From positions 1,674,001 to 1,738,000 of the forward strand of contig JADWOT020000001.1 in NCBI GenBank assembly GCA_036345935.2: a stretch of DNA of 64,000 nucleotides, read 5' to 3'. The notes below the pieces were generated by a model. It did not search any database. It was not told where the DNA came from and saw only the letters and a program-made list of their open reading frames with translations. Each line of letters opens with the position of its first letter. The stretch's first letter is position 1. Source of the DNA: Taenia hydatigena (Eukaryota; Platyhelminthes; Cestoda; Cyclophyllidea; Taeniidae). The position numbers were made by a program, and so were the translations under genes. Below, piece by piece: positions 23,001 through 35,400 of this stretch.

Positions 23001-23199
23001 GGAAAGGGAGGCAGAGGGAGAAGGATTGTGAAGGAGGGCACATTGACCGGCATGTGCTGGAATGGTGGAAGGAATGTGAAGACAACGGAAGTGAGAATGC
23101 CGGAATGAATAGATGGGGATGATGGAGAGTTTGTTTGATGGGAAATACTTGGTTGGATGTGTGTCCACTTCCAGGCCTTCCAAGCACCCTAAAGAAAGG
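20003..23199 (+). repeat. Rearranged unit U copy in the left arm
   Basis: Blocks in order: CATCC section (20003-20400), CACGTG-containing block (20400-20830, with GTGCACGTGGAGGGCG near 20612), a block matching 58.38-58.72 kb (20860-21200), two related blocks matching 58.75-59.0 kb (21240-21480 and, reversed, 21600-21950), a block matching 57.4-57.9 kb reversed (22000-22640), and a GATG section (22700-23190). No gene is supported. Confidence 0.65.
22971..23000. repeat. (GAAA)n microsatellite
   Basis: About 7.5 AAAG units. The mirror copy at 45093-45126 has one more unit. Confidence 0.9.
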
Positions 23200-23930
23200 C
23201 GATTAAGCCTGCTAACCAACAATTGCTCTTTCAACATGATGGGTGCACACATCACGTAGTCTAGGTACACACGCCTACTCCGAGTCCACGTACACCCACG
23301 AGTCTGCGTTGTCTTCTCACGCATCCACCTACTCACCTCGATGCCTTCACGACGGTCTCCATCACTTCTCATCTACTTCACCCCACTTCTTAATTTCTCT
23401 TCCAACTTTATTGGGTGCTAATGTGGTTGGTGACTTGGGGCCTGCTTCCATCCCTGACTTTTAACAAATGGATTCGCTAAGTGCTCATTCGAGTGACTCG
23501 TATTGCGCGATCCACCATGTGTTGGTCATCAGCGCTCTCATCGAATGCGCAGATTGTAATTCCTTTCCAAAGAAGACTTCAATGGATGCAGTGACCTCAT
23601 TATGCATTGATGCAGCAGGAACATACTACTCACTACTGTAGAGAGGGTCTGAGTGCCAATTAGCATGGTGCGAAGGTCTTGTCGGTGAGCGAAGGCTTAG
23701 TGTTTACCCACAGAAATATTTGCATAGTTTGGCGGATAAAAAAACGAGACACCGTGTGTCTACACGAGGCTGCCAAGTGCTTTAAAGGAGTAGATGGCCA
23801 CAACGGGGCTTCGTGAACAGATGTGCAGCATTTGGCAATTGACCTCATCGCTGATGAACGCAAGCACAAAATGTATCGACTGAGACTATCATTCACGTAT
23901 GGAATGGCATTACATGGGCCCTGCGTGGAT
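23200..23930 (+). repeat. Dispersed repeat R1, copy 6, and following flank
   Basis: R1 landmarks ACACATCACGTAGTCTAG, CCCACGAGTCTGCG, TGGTTGGTGACTTGGGG and GAGTGACTCGTATTG. It is followed by a flank (23720-23930) that recurs reversed at 61590-61750: TTTAAAGGAGTAGATGG and CGCTGATGAACGCAAGCAC. Confidence 0.7.
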
Positions 23931-24700
23931 CTACGTACTTAGTGGAATGCGGAAGTGGAAGCAGTCGACTCTCACACGGTGCACGCCATGACATCTACTG
24001 GCCACATTACTGGCTGGGCCATCGAATGGCGTCTCCGTGGATGATGGTAAAACGCGAAATCTCCATCTTTCAGTCACTTCTACGCATTTATCTAGTCGAA
24101 TTCATAGCCGAGACTATTAATGGAGGCGCGTAACTTGAGGTTTGGAAGATCGGTGAATGCACTTGACCCACAGGAGAGCTATGACGGTGGCTGTAGCGCT
24201 GTGCAAAGGAATTAGTCTAGTCTTCTCGCTTAATCAGATGCTGACCCACGACTGCAAATTCACGGAATATTTTGGAACGCGCATCGAACAACGTCTACTT
24301 GCCACTACTGCGTACATTTTTGCATCACAACTGCTACATTCTGCCATGTACTTGATCACAGCAAATGGGGACTGGAGAGTTGGTGAGGCAATCTCGAGCA
24401 CCACATTATGTGCAGTGGAGAGTTGGCAGATGTACAGGGTTCGAAGATGCCATAAAGGACATGCAGACTTCTGGATGGAGTGGACGGGAGCATCCGCAAA
24501 GAAGACACCTCACTACGTCTGCAAAAACACGCCACAATCTCTGCGTCGAATTCTAAAGTCACCACAACTGGTAGCTCTGCATTCACTCTTTGCTATAGTG
24601 AACCTCGTGCTTGAGTGGTCGCAGCTTACGCAAAAGTGCTCGAATCAATCCTTCAATCGCACAATCTCATGCCTTACTTTGTCGTCATGCGGATGCAAAT
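23931..24700 (+). other. Upstream remnant of FnIII cassette F and unassigned sequence
   Basis: 23931-24060 matches 16330-16460 upstream of gene C. The promoter and signal exon expected next are missing. They are replaced by sequence in which I recognise nothing, covered by a 242-codon open frame from 24157 to 24885 that runs on into FnIII intron 1 relic sequence. Confidence 0.55.
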
Positions 24701-25820
24701 TCGTGCATCCTGCAAGCGTAATAAGTGTCCCTCAACAGAAACACAGCTGGGGAGTGCCAGAAGTGACTTACCTACTGTCACACATTTGGACCGCATCACA
24801 TCACAGTCAAATTAAATTGGCGCCCCTGAGTAGACTAATTCAATCCTTTGCATTGTCTCTTACCTCTCGATCCACCAGTAAGTGAAGTAATTAACGTGAG
24901 TCTCTCAACTCACTCGCGGTCACATTTTATGCATTCGCCCTGATGCTGGGACGAATGAAACTTCATTACTCTCTCCACACTAATGCAGACATATCTTTGC
25001 GGTTCCATTTGTGCAGACTCTGCAGCTCCTTAGAACGTGAAAATTAGCACAATCAATGCTTACAAGGTGTGACGAGTGAATCATTGGCTATAGTGTTCCT
25101 AGGGAAGTCGAAAATCCTCAGGTCAGCTTTACCCACCTCACCAACACGGAAAATTACACTATCGCGAATTTAAAGCCATATCAAATCATCTTTGCTATTG
25201 TTTGTACGCGCATTGAGAAGAAGGATGCAGATGGCCGTGAACACTGCGCCTACAGTGATAAGGTGAGAACAACTGCATTACGTGAGGAAGGATGTGTGTA
25301 CCTTATCATTTGAAAGTAAGCAGGACTAATGGAAGCATTCCTACAGTGACACCCATTCATTACTACTGCTCAAATGATTTCGCTGATTCGGTCTACAGTA
25401 TTTCTTGCCATTAAATCTACTGCAGGCATTTGCATCAGACTTGCCTTATGAGGCAGCGCAAAACGCCTTAACATGCACTTCCACCCGTTTGTTGACAGGT
25501 GTAAGGTAACACACGTAAGGAAACGAATTCATTGTTTTGGACTGAAGGGGAGAGCTGGTTAGTCAGAGCTGCGAATTACGTAAGGACTCCAAAATCACAA
25601 ACAATCGCAGGTCAGCCCACACTTCTACTACCACAACGCAACACCTATTCTACCTTCTCCAAAGGCCTCGACCCAATCCTTGCGTTTGCCAAGTACGCTC
25701 TCAATTCCTATTGCAGGCTTCATTGCTCCGAATATTGCTCGATGTGATAACTGCTTGAATATACTCTATACAAGCATGAGCAACTGCAGTAAACAATCGC
25801 TAAATGATAAATAAAATGAA
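24700..25820 (+). pseudogene. FnIII antigen pseudogene F (left arm)
   Basis: The intron 1 relic starts near 24700: CCAGAAGTGACTTACCTACTG, then CATTGTCTCTTACC...GATCCACCAGTAAGTG. The FnIII exon begins at 25017 after TTTGTGCAG and ends at 25293. It has several stops and frame changes, yet the piece with YTIANLKPYQIIFAIVC and a 13-residue inter-cysteine loop is readable. A tail exon starts near 25548 after CTGAAG and lacks the hydrophobic anchor segment. A polyadenylation-like GATAAATAAAATG is kept near 25807. No signal exon is present, so the copy is not functional. An almost identical copy is mirrored at 42.27-43.38 kb. Confidence 0.85.
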
Positions 25821-25839
25821 CACTTTGCGATTTCGGCCG

Positions 25840-26110
25840 GTGTAAATCAGTGATGAGTGCAGCCCTCAAGTCACCAACCGCATTTGCATCCGCATTGATA
25901 TAGAAGAGGAATAAAGAGGTGGAATGGAAAAGACGCGAAATGATGGAGACAGTTGTGATGTCACAGGGATCAGTAAGCGAATGTGCGAGAAGCCAAGGCG
26001 GAATGGTTGGCGTACGTTGGCCCGGTGTAGACGAGTATGAATAAGCCATGCGTTCTGTGCATGCAGCATGGTGAAGCAGCAATCGTAATTTGGCATGCTT
26101 GACTGTCTCT
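25840..26110 (-). repeat. Dispersed repeat R1, copy 7
   Basis: Short reverse R1 (CGGTGTAAATCAGTGATGAGTGC to AATTTGGCATGCTTGACTG) directly following dead gene F, the same placement as after A and C. Confidence 0.7.
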
Positions 26111-28600
26111 CCCCACGATGCCAAGAAGACATTGGTTTGCCACCAATCCACCCACCTCTTCACCCATCAAACTAACTCTTCATTCCCCATCATCTTCACC
26201 CATCCATTTTTCTGTCACGCTTCCATCCTCCCATCCATCCTCCCAACATTACAATACGCGTTCATCAATCCATCATCAATCCACACAGCATTCCATTTAG
26301 CTTATCATTCATCCCAATCCCACACATCCATTCATTCTTCTGGCACTTTTACCATCTTTCACTGCTCATTTCGCCCTACACATAATTCATTTTGCCAGTC
26401 ATATTCGTCCAGTCATTCACCACCCTCAGCAAACTCCTCTCGCCATCAGTCATGGTCCATTTGTCCGCGTAACGGTACAATGCGACCCACCTTTGCCAAG
26501 CCGGTGAACAAAATGAACTCTGCGCCACATTTTATAAGGGATGCCCATCCCTAATCCCCATACTAGGCATCATTTATTCAACTTGAGTTTCAGCCCACAT
26601 TAGGTCTGTACTCCTTGATCCAGCTCTCTATCACTTACGCATCATAACTACATTCATCCAGCCATGTGCCCTCCTTTTATTCATCCCTCTTTCCATCCTT
26701 CCACCCATTCATCTATCCATTCCTCCCATTCGCATTTATTTGCCTCTCCTCCACCACTGCTTGATGCCACTATTTACTTGAGCACAGGCTTTCCTTCTGC
26801 CAAACTCTATTGCACCGTCCATAACAGCATGTGACCAGATGCGCAACATTCAGCGAAAGGCCACACCCACCATCGGACCGGACTATTCATCCGATTGTTT
26901 AAGATCCCAAATGTAAAGAGGAATAATCAGAAGTTGAAAAATGAGCGTGTGCACCATCTTGCTGCTGTCGTGTTCATCGCTTAGCAGCAAGTTTAAGCAT
27001 CAAAGGGGTCAAGTAGGCGGAGGCGCATATGCACGTGGAAGGAGTGGAATAGGACGAAGAGCTTGACAAGAAAGGCAAGGCGGAAGAGGTTTCCGTGCGC
27101 TTGGAATGCATAAAAGAAGAGAAAGGGAAGAGTAGGAAGACAAGAAAAGGGAAGGCGACCAAAATTTGGAGCATAAAAAGCAAATAAACAAAGAGTAGCA
27201 GGAGCAAGAGGAAGTAAAGACGCTCACTACTTGGAATGGAGCCAACAACACTAATCATGTGTGGCAGTCATCCGTCTCCACGCGCTGTTCCGCAGGTCCA
27301 CTCTTAACACACTCAACAATTGCAGCGGCGAAGAGAGCGCAGACGTAGTGCAGACTTTTTACCATTTTTCTGTATTGGCAAGAGTGTGTTACGTTGTGTC
27401 AGTGGTCGCGTAGGCGAAAGCGCAACCACAGTCGATAGTGAGAGAATGCTGCTGTGGACGACGTAAGACAGGAAAACAGTTTCTGGCATGTTTGTTGATT
27501 GTGGCGCAAAGTGGACGGAAAATGTGGGAACTAGGCACAAAAATGAAACCACGATAGAGTGGAGAGATGGATGAAGGAAGTTGTAGGTGGATAAATGTGT
27601 GGAAATAAGATTTATGTTAGATGAAATAGAGTGAGATAAAGATGGGAGATGGAGAAGAGGAAGGGAAGGATTGAAATAAATAACACGCATGGCCGAACTA
27701 ACTGTTCCTCTCCTTCCTCCGTAAAGGTTCCATTTGCTTCACAAGCACTGTTAGCCACCAGAAGTCATTTAATTCCTCCTTACGGCACACTTCCCCGCCT
27801 TGCTGCTTCCACAGACAATTACATTCCTCCCTACTCTACCACCTCACTACAGCGCGCCAGTTCGGTTAAATAAGTCGATTTGAGCAGCCAACTAACGGCA
27901 ATTTTGCATTTTAGAGAACGCGGTGGCGAGCGAGTAGCCCAACCAGAGAGAAGACGGCAGCCTTACGGATGTTCTCGTAACAGACCTCGTACAAGCAAGC
28001 AAGATGGGTGCGTGCGGGGTCTGTGTTTGCGTGTGTGTGCGTATACATAACAGCTGGCTAGATAATGGAGACAGCAGAGGATTCAATTCCGGCACGCTTG
28101 CGGTGAGTTGATTGACTTGAAACCCGATACAACTTCTAGTCCACCTGCCAATGACAAAAGCCAACCATGTTTTGGGAGGCGAGTCAATTGAGAGGATCAA
28201 AGGAGTATTCATCTTGCGAAATTGCGAAAAAGCGCACTTCCCAGTGGACACACACTTCACTGACATCAGGTTCTTACTGTGCAAAAGAAGTTAGGAGTAT
28301 GAAGTTGTCCCACAACGATTTAACGTCCAGCACGATTGGTCTGACAATTTGTCATGTGAAGTAAGTAGGTGGACTGTAAGGCTCACTGACATCAGTTATT
28401 GCAGTGCACCTTAGCCTCCTCCTCTTCCTTATCAGACGATAGGTGGTGACTAGCAGTCGATAACTTAACATGCGCACATCGATGGCAGAGATTCGCCTCT
28501 CGCCATCCTCTTCCTCACCTCCTTCCTCTTCCCTTGCAACAATGAATGACACAAAAGTCAATTTCGTGACCAGGAAATGAAGACTTCGTAGAAGGAAACA
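26111..28600 (-). repeat. Repeat unit U, copy in left arm
   Basis: Opposite orientation to the copy at 1-2094 and the same order of blocks: CATCC section 26111-26800; CACGTGGAAGG block 26820-27260; GCGCAGACGTAGTGCAGAC block 27290-27470; GATG section 27540-27680; CACAAGCACTGTTAGCC block 27700-27990; then 28000-28600 with CAAGATGGGTGCGTG, CGCTTGCGGTGAGTTG and GATTCGCCTCTCGCC. The open frames in it are mirrored in the right arm only because the arms are near identical. Confidence 0.7.
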
Positions 28601-28860
28601 GTCTCATGCATTGCGGCCTGTTAAATGCCGCTTTGACGATTTTGTGGTTTTATAAAAGAAGACACCATTCTAAAAGAAGAGATGCAGTTGAAAATTATGA
28701 AGGTATGAGAGGCGGTCCTATTGAGTAGGTGCAAGTTAATCAATCAATGTCTTCCTAGTACATGTATATACGCAACTCTACATTGTCTTCCACAACTTTC
28801 ACGTTCACCTATTCTCGTCCTTTCTGTTTTCTCTGCTCTTTCCTTTACCGTCCAACCCGC
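28601..28860. other. Unassigned sequence in left arm
   Basis: Nothing recognised. It contains the short inverted motif TCTTCTTTT/AAAAGAAGA near 28655-28680. Confidence 0.4.
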
Positions 28861-30060
28861 CCTCCAGGTAAACATATTCAACTAATATTTTGCCGTCTCC
28901 ATTTGCATTTTAATCGTCTTCCCCGCCTTCCAAGTGCACGAGTTCCTCCCTCTTCTTCTTCTTATCCATTGTTCGCTTTTTCGTTCTCAATATCTTCGCT
29001 TCTGCCTCACACGCAGCTTTCCCGTCTTCCATGTCTTCCAAGTACGCGTGCTCCTCGTTCTTCCCTTCTCCTCCACTCTTCCACGCGCGTAAAAGGCTGG
29101 ATTAAAGGACTGATGAATGCAATGATGCTTGAGTAAGTTAATGAACAAGACTAACGCTTGCCAAGAGTCCATTAGCATCAAGGGCTTGCAGACGAGTATA
29201 TGGACGAATAACACCAAGTCACGGAGGACGTTGGTTTTGCTGAATATGTAGCTGCTTCCTAAAACACAAGGAATCCGTGTACTTAGAAGGCATGGAAGAG
29301 GAAACGGCGAGGAGGATGGGAAGAGGGGGAGGCGATAGACGCATACTTGGAAGACATGAGAGTTGGTGAAGTGCATTTAAGAGGTAACGCGAAGTAGAAA
29401 GGACACGTTTACTTGGATAATGGTGTTTCATTCTCGTGCACCTATCTCAGTGAATCGCCTTTTGTACCATCATTTTTATTCCACTCTTTTGTTCATGAAT
29501 GATCTTCCTTCGGACCTGCGGTAAGCTGCTGCCCATGAGTGTGTCATTTTCTTGTGCTGCTTTTTTGCCAATCGACTCTTCTCCATCCTCTACACCTGTC
29601 AAACCCTTTTGCATCAAAAATTGGTCTGTCTTTAGAGGCAACTGGGTCCATTCTGAATTAGTTTTGGGCTTAGAAGATGGAGACAAGATAGTAATGCAAG
29701 GAGATACGTGCACCAGAAAGGTAGGCAGGAGGATAGAGCGAAGAGCAGGGGATGCAAGGAGGGCGGGGTACACGTGCATTAGCATGACAGGTAAGCAAAT
29801 GTAGAAGAGATTAAAAGAGGCGGGAAGAACGAGAAACATGTGCTTTTGGAAGGCGTGGAAGACCATAAAGCGAAGGGTGGATTTGAATAAAAGAGGGAGA
29901 AAAACGATTACGTAGGAGATATCGAAAACATTTAGGCAAGGCTTGGAGGAGCAGGGAAGAAAGGAAATTAGGGAGACAATGAACCGGAGTAATAGAGAAA
30001 GTGCATTAAAATGGAGAGTGGGCAGGAAAGATGGATGGGTGCAATTCACTTGGATATATG
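28861..30060. repeat. Imperfect array of about 100-bp CCAAGTGCACG-type units
   Basis: Cores of the form CTTCCAAGTRCRCG or the reverse complement recur at intervals of roughly 70-130 bases. Examples are near 28864, 28932, 29036, 29283, 29348, 29407, 29708, 29772, 29840 and 30050, separated by CTTCTTC/CCTCC-rich or complementary sequence. The orientation changes near 29.1-29.25 kb. The CACGTG-containing block of repeat unit U (27.0-27.1 kb) looks like two of these units. A 216-codon open frame (30097-29447, minus) runs through the array and is probably compositional. Confidence 0.5.
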
Positions 30061-31870
30061 ATGGGTGACTAGATCGAGGGGTACTTGAATATGGCACACA
30101 TGAATACAGGGTGAATATGTAATGCAGGTTTACTTCTGCACCTTTGCTGAGACCCGCAGTAAGTCATGGAGTCTCACGCCTCCGCGTCTCGCCACCATAA
30201 ACAAGTGACACGAGAAAGACACAGCTACAACCGTCTGCTAAAATCACTTTGCGGCGAGCAATGAGGCGAAGCGGAGCAAGGCGTTTGCAGTGCAAATTCG
30301 TTGTATTGGGGATGAGCAGAGGGCGAATGAGCGAAAGGCGCTCCACCCACCACACCCAATGTCCGTCTTTTCCTACTTGTCTTGGAATGCAGAGTACTCC
30401 AACCTTTGCTCGAACTTTCTCTCAACACTCATCCGCCTTGAGGAACTAGTAGTAGGATCACGTTGTCGCCTTTAGAAGCTACCACCCTTTCCGGGCGCTT
30501 TGGCCTCCTATTTTACAAGCATGCAACACCGAGCACATTTTACAAGCATACGACGCTTAAGAAAGCAGGAGACATGAAAAATCTTGCCCACTCAAATTTG
30601 ATCAGCACTTTGAGATGAACTCTGCGAGAAGTCATTATTTCTAATTGTGGTACATAAGCCTTCACTCTGAGTTGAAGTGAAATGATAGGAAAGTAGGCCC
30701 TTGCATAGTAAGAAGGTACCTTGTTGAACCGACGTGCAGCCTCTACGCAATCGCTCCCATAAGCCTCGATGTGTTTTGCACTTGTTAGCCTACACACCCT
30801 CATCCACTTACACTGGTGACATTTCTGATTTATCTAAATCCACGCATCACTATCACCTACATCATTCAGAGACGAATGAACTTGGAAACGTTGTCTATTG
30901 TTAGGACGAAGTCATGTGGGAAGAAACGGAATGTTCGAGATAAAATGCCATGGGAAGCGCCTGACTCAGGCCAAACTACTGATTTAGGAAGCAAATTGTG
31001 ACGTCATGTCCCACCAGGAAAGATGTAAATTAATTGGATTGAAAAAATTAAAACAGAATAGCTTTGCTGTCAAATAGACTTGATAAAAGAAGACAAGTTC
31101 GTCGTGCCCTGACAGCATTTACTAAGAGATAGGTGTTGGGCAAGTGCATTGAGCTGAGTAAAATAGCTTCGGAGGCATTCAATGGTGGGACGCAGTGAGA
31201 TGCACACGATGGCAAACGATTGCTTCATCAGAAAAAGGAATAAAACTTGTCACACAGTCAAAAATATATCTTCTGTAATCTAAAGTTAGCGAAGGATGAG
31301 CGGTTGGAAGGAGGAGGGCGCGTAGCTCTCGTGTGCGCATGCGTGGAGAGGACTGTCACGTGAGACGATTCCCGCTCTTTGGTCTAGTGGCTTCGTCTAC
31401 GCAAGTAGCAATCTCGAGTTGACACACCCTACTTTGCAAGTACCGACAAAACCATGCGAAGGATTAATAACTTATTGAAGACTACAAGAATGATTTCGCA
31501 GCATGTTCGGTTAACCACTATGTTAGATGGTTTAGAAATGAGTAACATGTGCGCAACTGTGCTGGCATTGGCAATGATTTGCTTATAATGGTGGCGTGAC
31601 AGGTGAAAGTTAACGACAAGTATAGCAATGATTTCTGGGAGCGATTGAGTAAAATGTCTCGAGTCTGTCGCATCGCATAGTGGTCAGTGTTGTCTCTGCT
31701 TCGAGTAAACTACCTTAAACTGCCTTTCAGTTGTATATTTAAAAGACTCAAACACTTCTCCCGTTTATTTCTTATTGACATTTCGGCTTAGGAGTTCTAA
31801 GCTAATACAAATGGCTATAGAACAGAAGAAATATTTGATTTTCATGCAATTAGTAAAATTTTGTTGGAAG
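30061..31870. other. Unassigned low-repeat part of left arm
   Basis: I recognise no gene or RNA. Base composition is more even than in the U blocks. Open frames are all under 90 codons. A short direct repeat TTTTACAAGCAT occurs at about 30511 and 30538. Confidence 0.45.
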
Positions 31871-31871
31871 A

Positions 31872-32402
31872 TTGAGATTTGTCTCTGATTCAGAAACTGT
31901 CAGCATTAACTCAGCCAGGAGGCACGAAGGAGCTCCCTCGTTTCATTTCCATTCGGAGCGACCGTCTTCTGGTCGTGAGCAAATGAGTCCGGAAGCAGGT
32001 ATTCAATTTCAGGACATATGGACAGAATTATGGAGCATAGATATCCTTAATCTCATTGTGCTTCCACCATGTGCCAGAATGATATTTCGCGTTCCATCGC
32101 ACACATCAAAGATCGAAAATGAAATGCTTTCCCAACTCCATACTACAAGGCCATTTCCGCCTGTGAGATCCGACAGTAAGCATGACAGACTGTCCAATTC
32201 GTGGCAAGAACAAACAAATAGCGAAGCGGTATTAGACGAATGGAGAGGTAAGACAACGCCGAAGGGAGGGAATGAAGTCGGACGGAGGACAGTCATGTGT
32301 TGGCGCAGCTCACTTCACTGTATGAGCTCACATTTGTCGCTAAGCCGATATTATTACTTTTCTCGTGATTTCTGTTATAGTGCACTTGAATTGAGCCTAT
32401 AA
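31872..32402 (+). other. 176-codon open frame with a segment repeated in the spacer
   Basis: No family recognised. Its central part reads LWSIDILNLIVLPPCAR then IFRVPSHTSK. This resembles a frame at about 35496-35650 reading LWSVQILHLTVLALCA then FRVPLTHLK, with conservation better at the amino-acid level than chance. The hydrophobic run resembles a signal peptide core. The last 27 codons leave the palindrome arm at 32320, and the mirror copy (36211-35606) ends differently, so the full frame is not shared. It could be an exon of a secreted protein or a piece of a repeat. Confidence 0.3.
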
Positions 32403-35400
32403 AGTGGGCTCGAGCACGATGGCTAGCAATGCGAGGGGACGAGGGAATTCAGTTGAGAAGCCGTTTTCGAGTTACATGAATAGGCTGGCACGTTTTGATG
32501 CGATTTGCCGAGTACCTCAAGGCATTAAACATACAAGTGTGAATGCTTAAGCAAGTGAAAATGAGGCCGTTTATTGGGCCACAATTATTGCGGCAGTTGC
32601 TCTCCATTCTGATGTACTGCATCAGAAAAAGCAAAATACTTGCCAAAACGCTAGTAAAGATGGATGCTTACTCAGTCATAATGCAGTTTGGCATGGGAAG
32701 AAGTCTATAATGTTTGCATGTAGGGCTTTGTTTGCTCGGCGACATGCTCCATGATTTGCACAGCTGTCTAAGAGACATAGGCAAGATGTTATTTTCATCG
32801 TCGCTCAATCCAGTTCCAATCGTTTACCTTACGACAAAATGTATCTTAAAGATTTCTACGTTCCTCGTGTCCAATTCCACTCGGTCTGTTTTGTGAGTTC
32901 TGCATTCATTGTTTCATATAAATTCAGGCTTTGCGTCAGCTACTCTCACTGAATAATTTGCCGAAATTCAGGATTGTCGTTGTCTTCTCATCCTTCATCC
33001 ATCACTCAACCAAAATGTTCGCCGCTCCGACATGAAGAATCTGCATGCATTACGCTATTTAGAGGCTTGCATTCATTTCACCTAATTTTCTACCTTACTC
33101 TCTCGTAAAGTAGCAATGGAATCCTCACTTGCTACAGGGAGGTCTTGTCTAATAGGAACTTGAAGACGCCATCCTGCATAGCCGACGCAGAGGAAAGGCT
33201 TAAAACGGATTAATGACAGCGAAGAAGCGCATGTGAGAGGAGTGTGTCAGATTTCAGAAAACCCTTCACACGTCGATTTTAGATACTATCGTAAGTTCTA
33301 CCACTGGTATTACTCAAACCCTGCCTATATCATTCATTCTTACCCATCAACTAAGTGTTTCAGTCCTACTATCGCCTTCTGGCAGTCCAATAGGTGCCTG
33401 CAACACCCTTCCCGACTAATGCATAACCAGGAACTTAGAAGTAAAGTAAATCTACACCTCATGTGAATGAGTTTATTTGTACGCTTTTACTCAACTGAGT
33501 GGTCCATGCAAAGTTTAAGTACTGATGATGACCACCTCGAGACGACATGACGAGTCTGCATTGCATCTTTAACAGCGAAGTAGGCAGTTGAAGGTGTAGT
33601 CAAGACCACAAAAGAGCAGAAGGCCAGAGTTGGATGCTGAAAATAGGACCAATCCTAAGTGCATTCGTGGAACACGTCGAGGCGGACGAGATCCTAAACA
33701 GCACCTGCATCATTTCATTTTGGACCATTAACGCCACGTTTCCCACTACTCAGTCCTTCGGAACATTCTTAACCTGAGTTCCAACGCAACAGTACCACTG
33801 ATACAACATCACCTTTTGCTTCCTAAATAGCTGTCCACAGAACTCAAATTTGTTGGAGAATCAAACCTGCAGCCTTCAAGAAAATTAGCTGTGGACGATG
33901 TGCATTTAGTAAACAGGCCACAAAATTGTCTGAATATCTCAAGTCGCAACCTAGCAGCGACCTTATTGCACCACCAAGTGTCACTACGACTGTCTAAATC
34001 ACTCCCTGTATTATTACTTGCAGCACACACCACTTCCATCACTTCAAAGTCTTGCACGCACTAGGAGGGATTTTAATCAATTTCCTTCAAAAGAGGACGA
34101 ATTCCGTCAAAGTCACTTTTGATTTGTACAAACTCCTTGCTGACCATCGCTCCTAGATTTAACTGCTTCAAAAGTGCCGAATAATGGCATTCATTTTCAT
34201 AACGACAGGCTATATGGAGGCCGACACGGCTGGGGATTCCTTCCAACCCACAACTTCACAGTTGTGCTTGCTACCACACTGTTATTGTTGGCGTGGATAG
34301 CTTGTGACTTGAGCACGAAACATCAAGTGCAGTGTTTTTAAACAATGTAAGCAACGTTTCCTCCAAAAAAGGACGAGAAAGATTAATATGAGATTGTGAT
34401 CGCACAGTCGGGTACTGATAGCACACTCATAGTTGCAACCGCGTTCAATTTCCGTCTGTGGAAAGACAGTGAAAAGAAACCAGCACTGCAGAGTAGCCGA
34501 CAAATGATTAGATTTGGTTAAGACAAACAAAACTAGTGTTTTGAATGTGGAACCCACATAAATGGCCAAGTGGGTGCTAAAGTTGACACAACAGGAATAA
34601 GGCACAGGGAAAGTGGATTCGTTGAGATCTATTTTGTAGAGTGGAAAGCGACTGAGATTGGCATGACCGACTGTGGATGTAACGCAGTGTTTGCGCCTTC
34701 TAGACAGCAGCATACAAACGGTCTTGACTTGCCTCAATACCTCACAGCTAGGCAGGATGTCAGCATCACTTTAGGATCAGCACATGGTCGTGAGGGCACT
34801 CTCAGCTTTTCACCAAATACAGCACAAATAGATCCTCTGAAAGAAAGGTGCCTCATCAAACAATGAACGCAATGCTAGGCAATTCGTCACAAACTGCAGC
34901 GAAAACAGCAAATAGCTGTAGACTACATCATTGTCTTTCTAGTCAATAAAGAGGCGAGAATTAATCCCCACAAATTGTAGTTCACTGAGGTCAGCGCTGC
35001 AAATCACCTTCCCAAACTGTCATCGACATCTTGTGCGATAAGACATTTGTAACAGGTTCTAAGTCAAATAATGTAAAGCCATCTTCACATTAAGCTGAAT
35101 CGATTTACCTCTTAAAGCAATTAACTTTACTGTTTCGAGTCTTGTCGGAAGACACCGAGATCAGGGACATCCCTGTTTCGAGTACACCTCCTTCAACTTT
35201 ATTTCATTCATTAATTCAAGGGTCAGAACCCTGATAGTAAACATTTTAATGACATTACGAGTCAAAGTGTCTAAGCCAAGGAGAAGGCGCATAAGGCAGA
35301 TAAGATGGATGCCATTTATGTAGTTGGTGAATATTTGTTACGAATTGGGATCTACGGCTACCTTAGGAAGTGCCATCCTTTTATCAGGCAGTAGTCACTC

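Larger units (their letters stand above)
20003..32320. repeat. Giant palindrome, left arm
   Basis: About 12.3 kb whose reverse complement is 35763-48094. Paired coordinates sum to 68097 at the outer end and 68083 at the inner end. Sampled pairs include 20163/47934, 22321/45776, 24157/43936, 26974/41109 and 32009/36074. Length differences come from one tetramer of a TTTC microsatellite, a 12-base indel near 24870/43225 and small indels. Identity is very high. Substitutions are frequent in the outer 5 kb and rare in the inner 7 kb. The arm carries unit U twice, R1 twice, dead gene F and an unassigned inner segment. Confidence 0.95.

Noticed and set aside
24157..24885. Long open frame (242 codons; 246 in the mirror copy) as a gene
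   Set aside because: Its last third is the decayed intron 1 of FnIII relic F. There is no domain, signal peptide or splice context, and its conservation is explained by the palindrome.
29447..30097. 216-codon minus-strand frame, mirrored in the right arm
   Set aside because: It runs through the CCAAGTGCACG array. Leu/Ser/Pro-rich composition follows from C/T-rich repeats, and mirrored identity comes from the palindrome.
31375..31450. tRNA-like start (TTGGTCTAGTGGCTTCG)
   Set aside because: The A-box resemblance is not followed by a B-box (GGTTCGANTCC) or an acceptor stem at the right distance.
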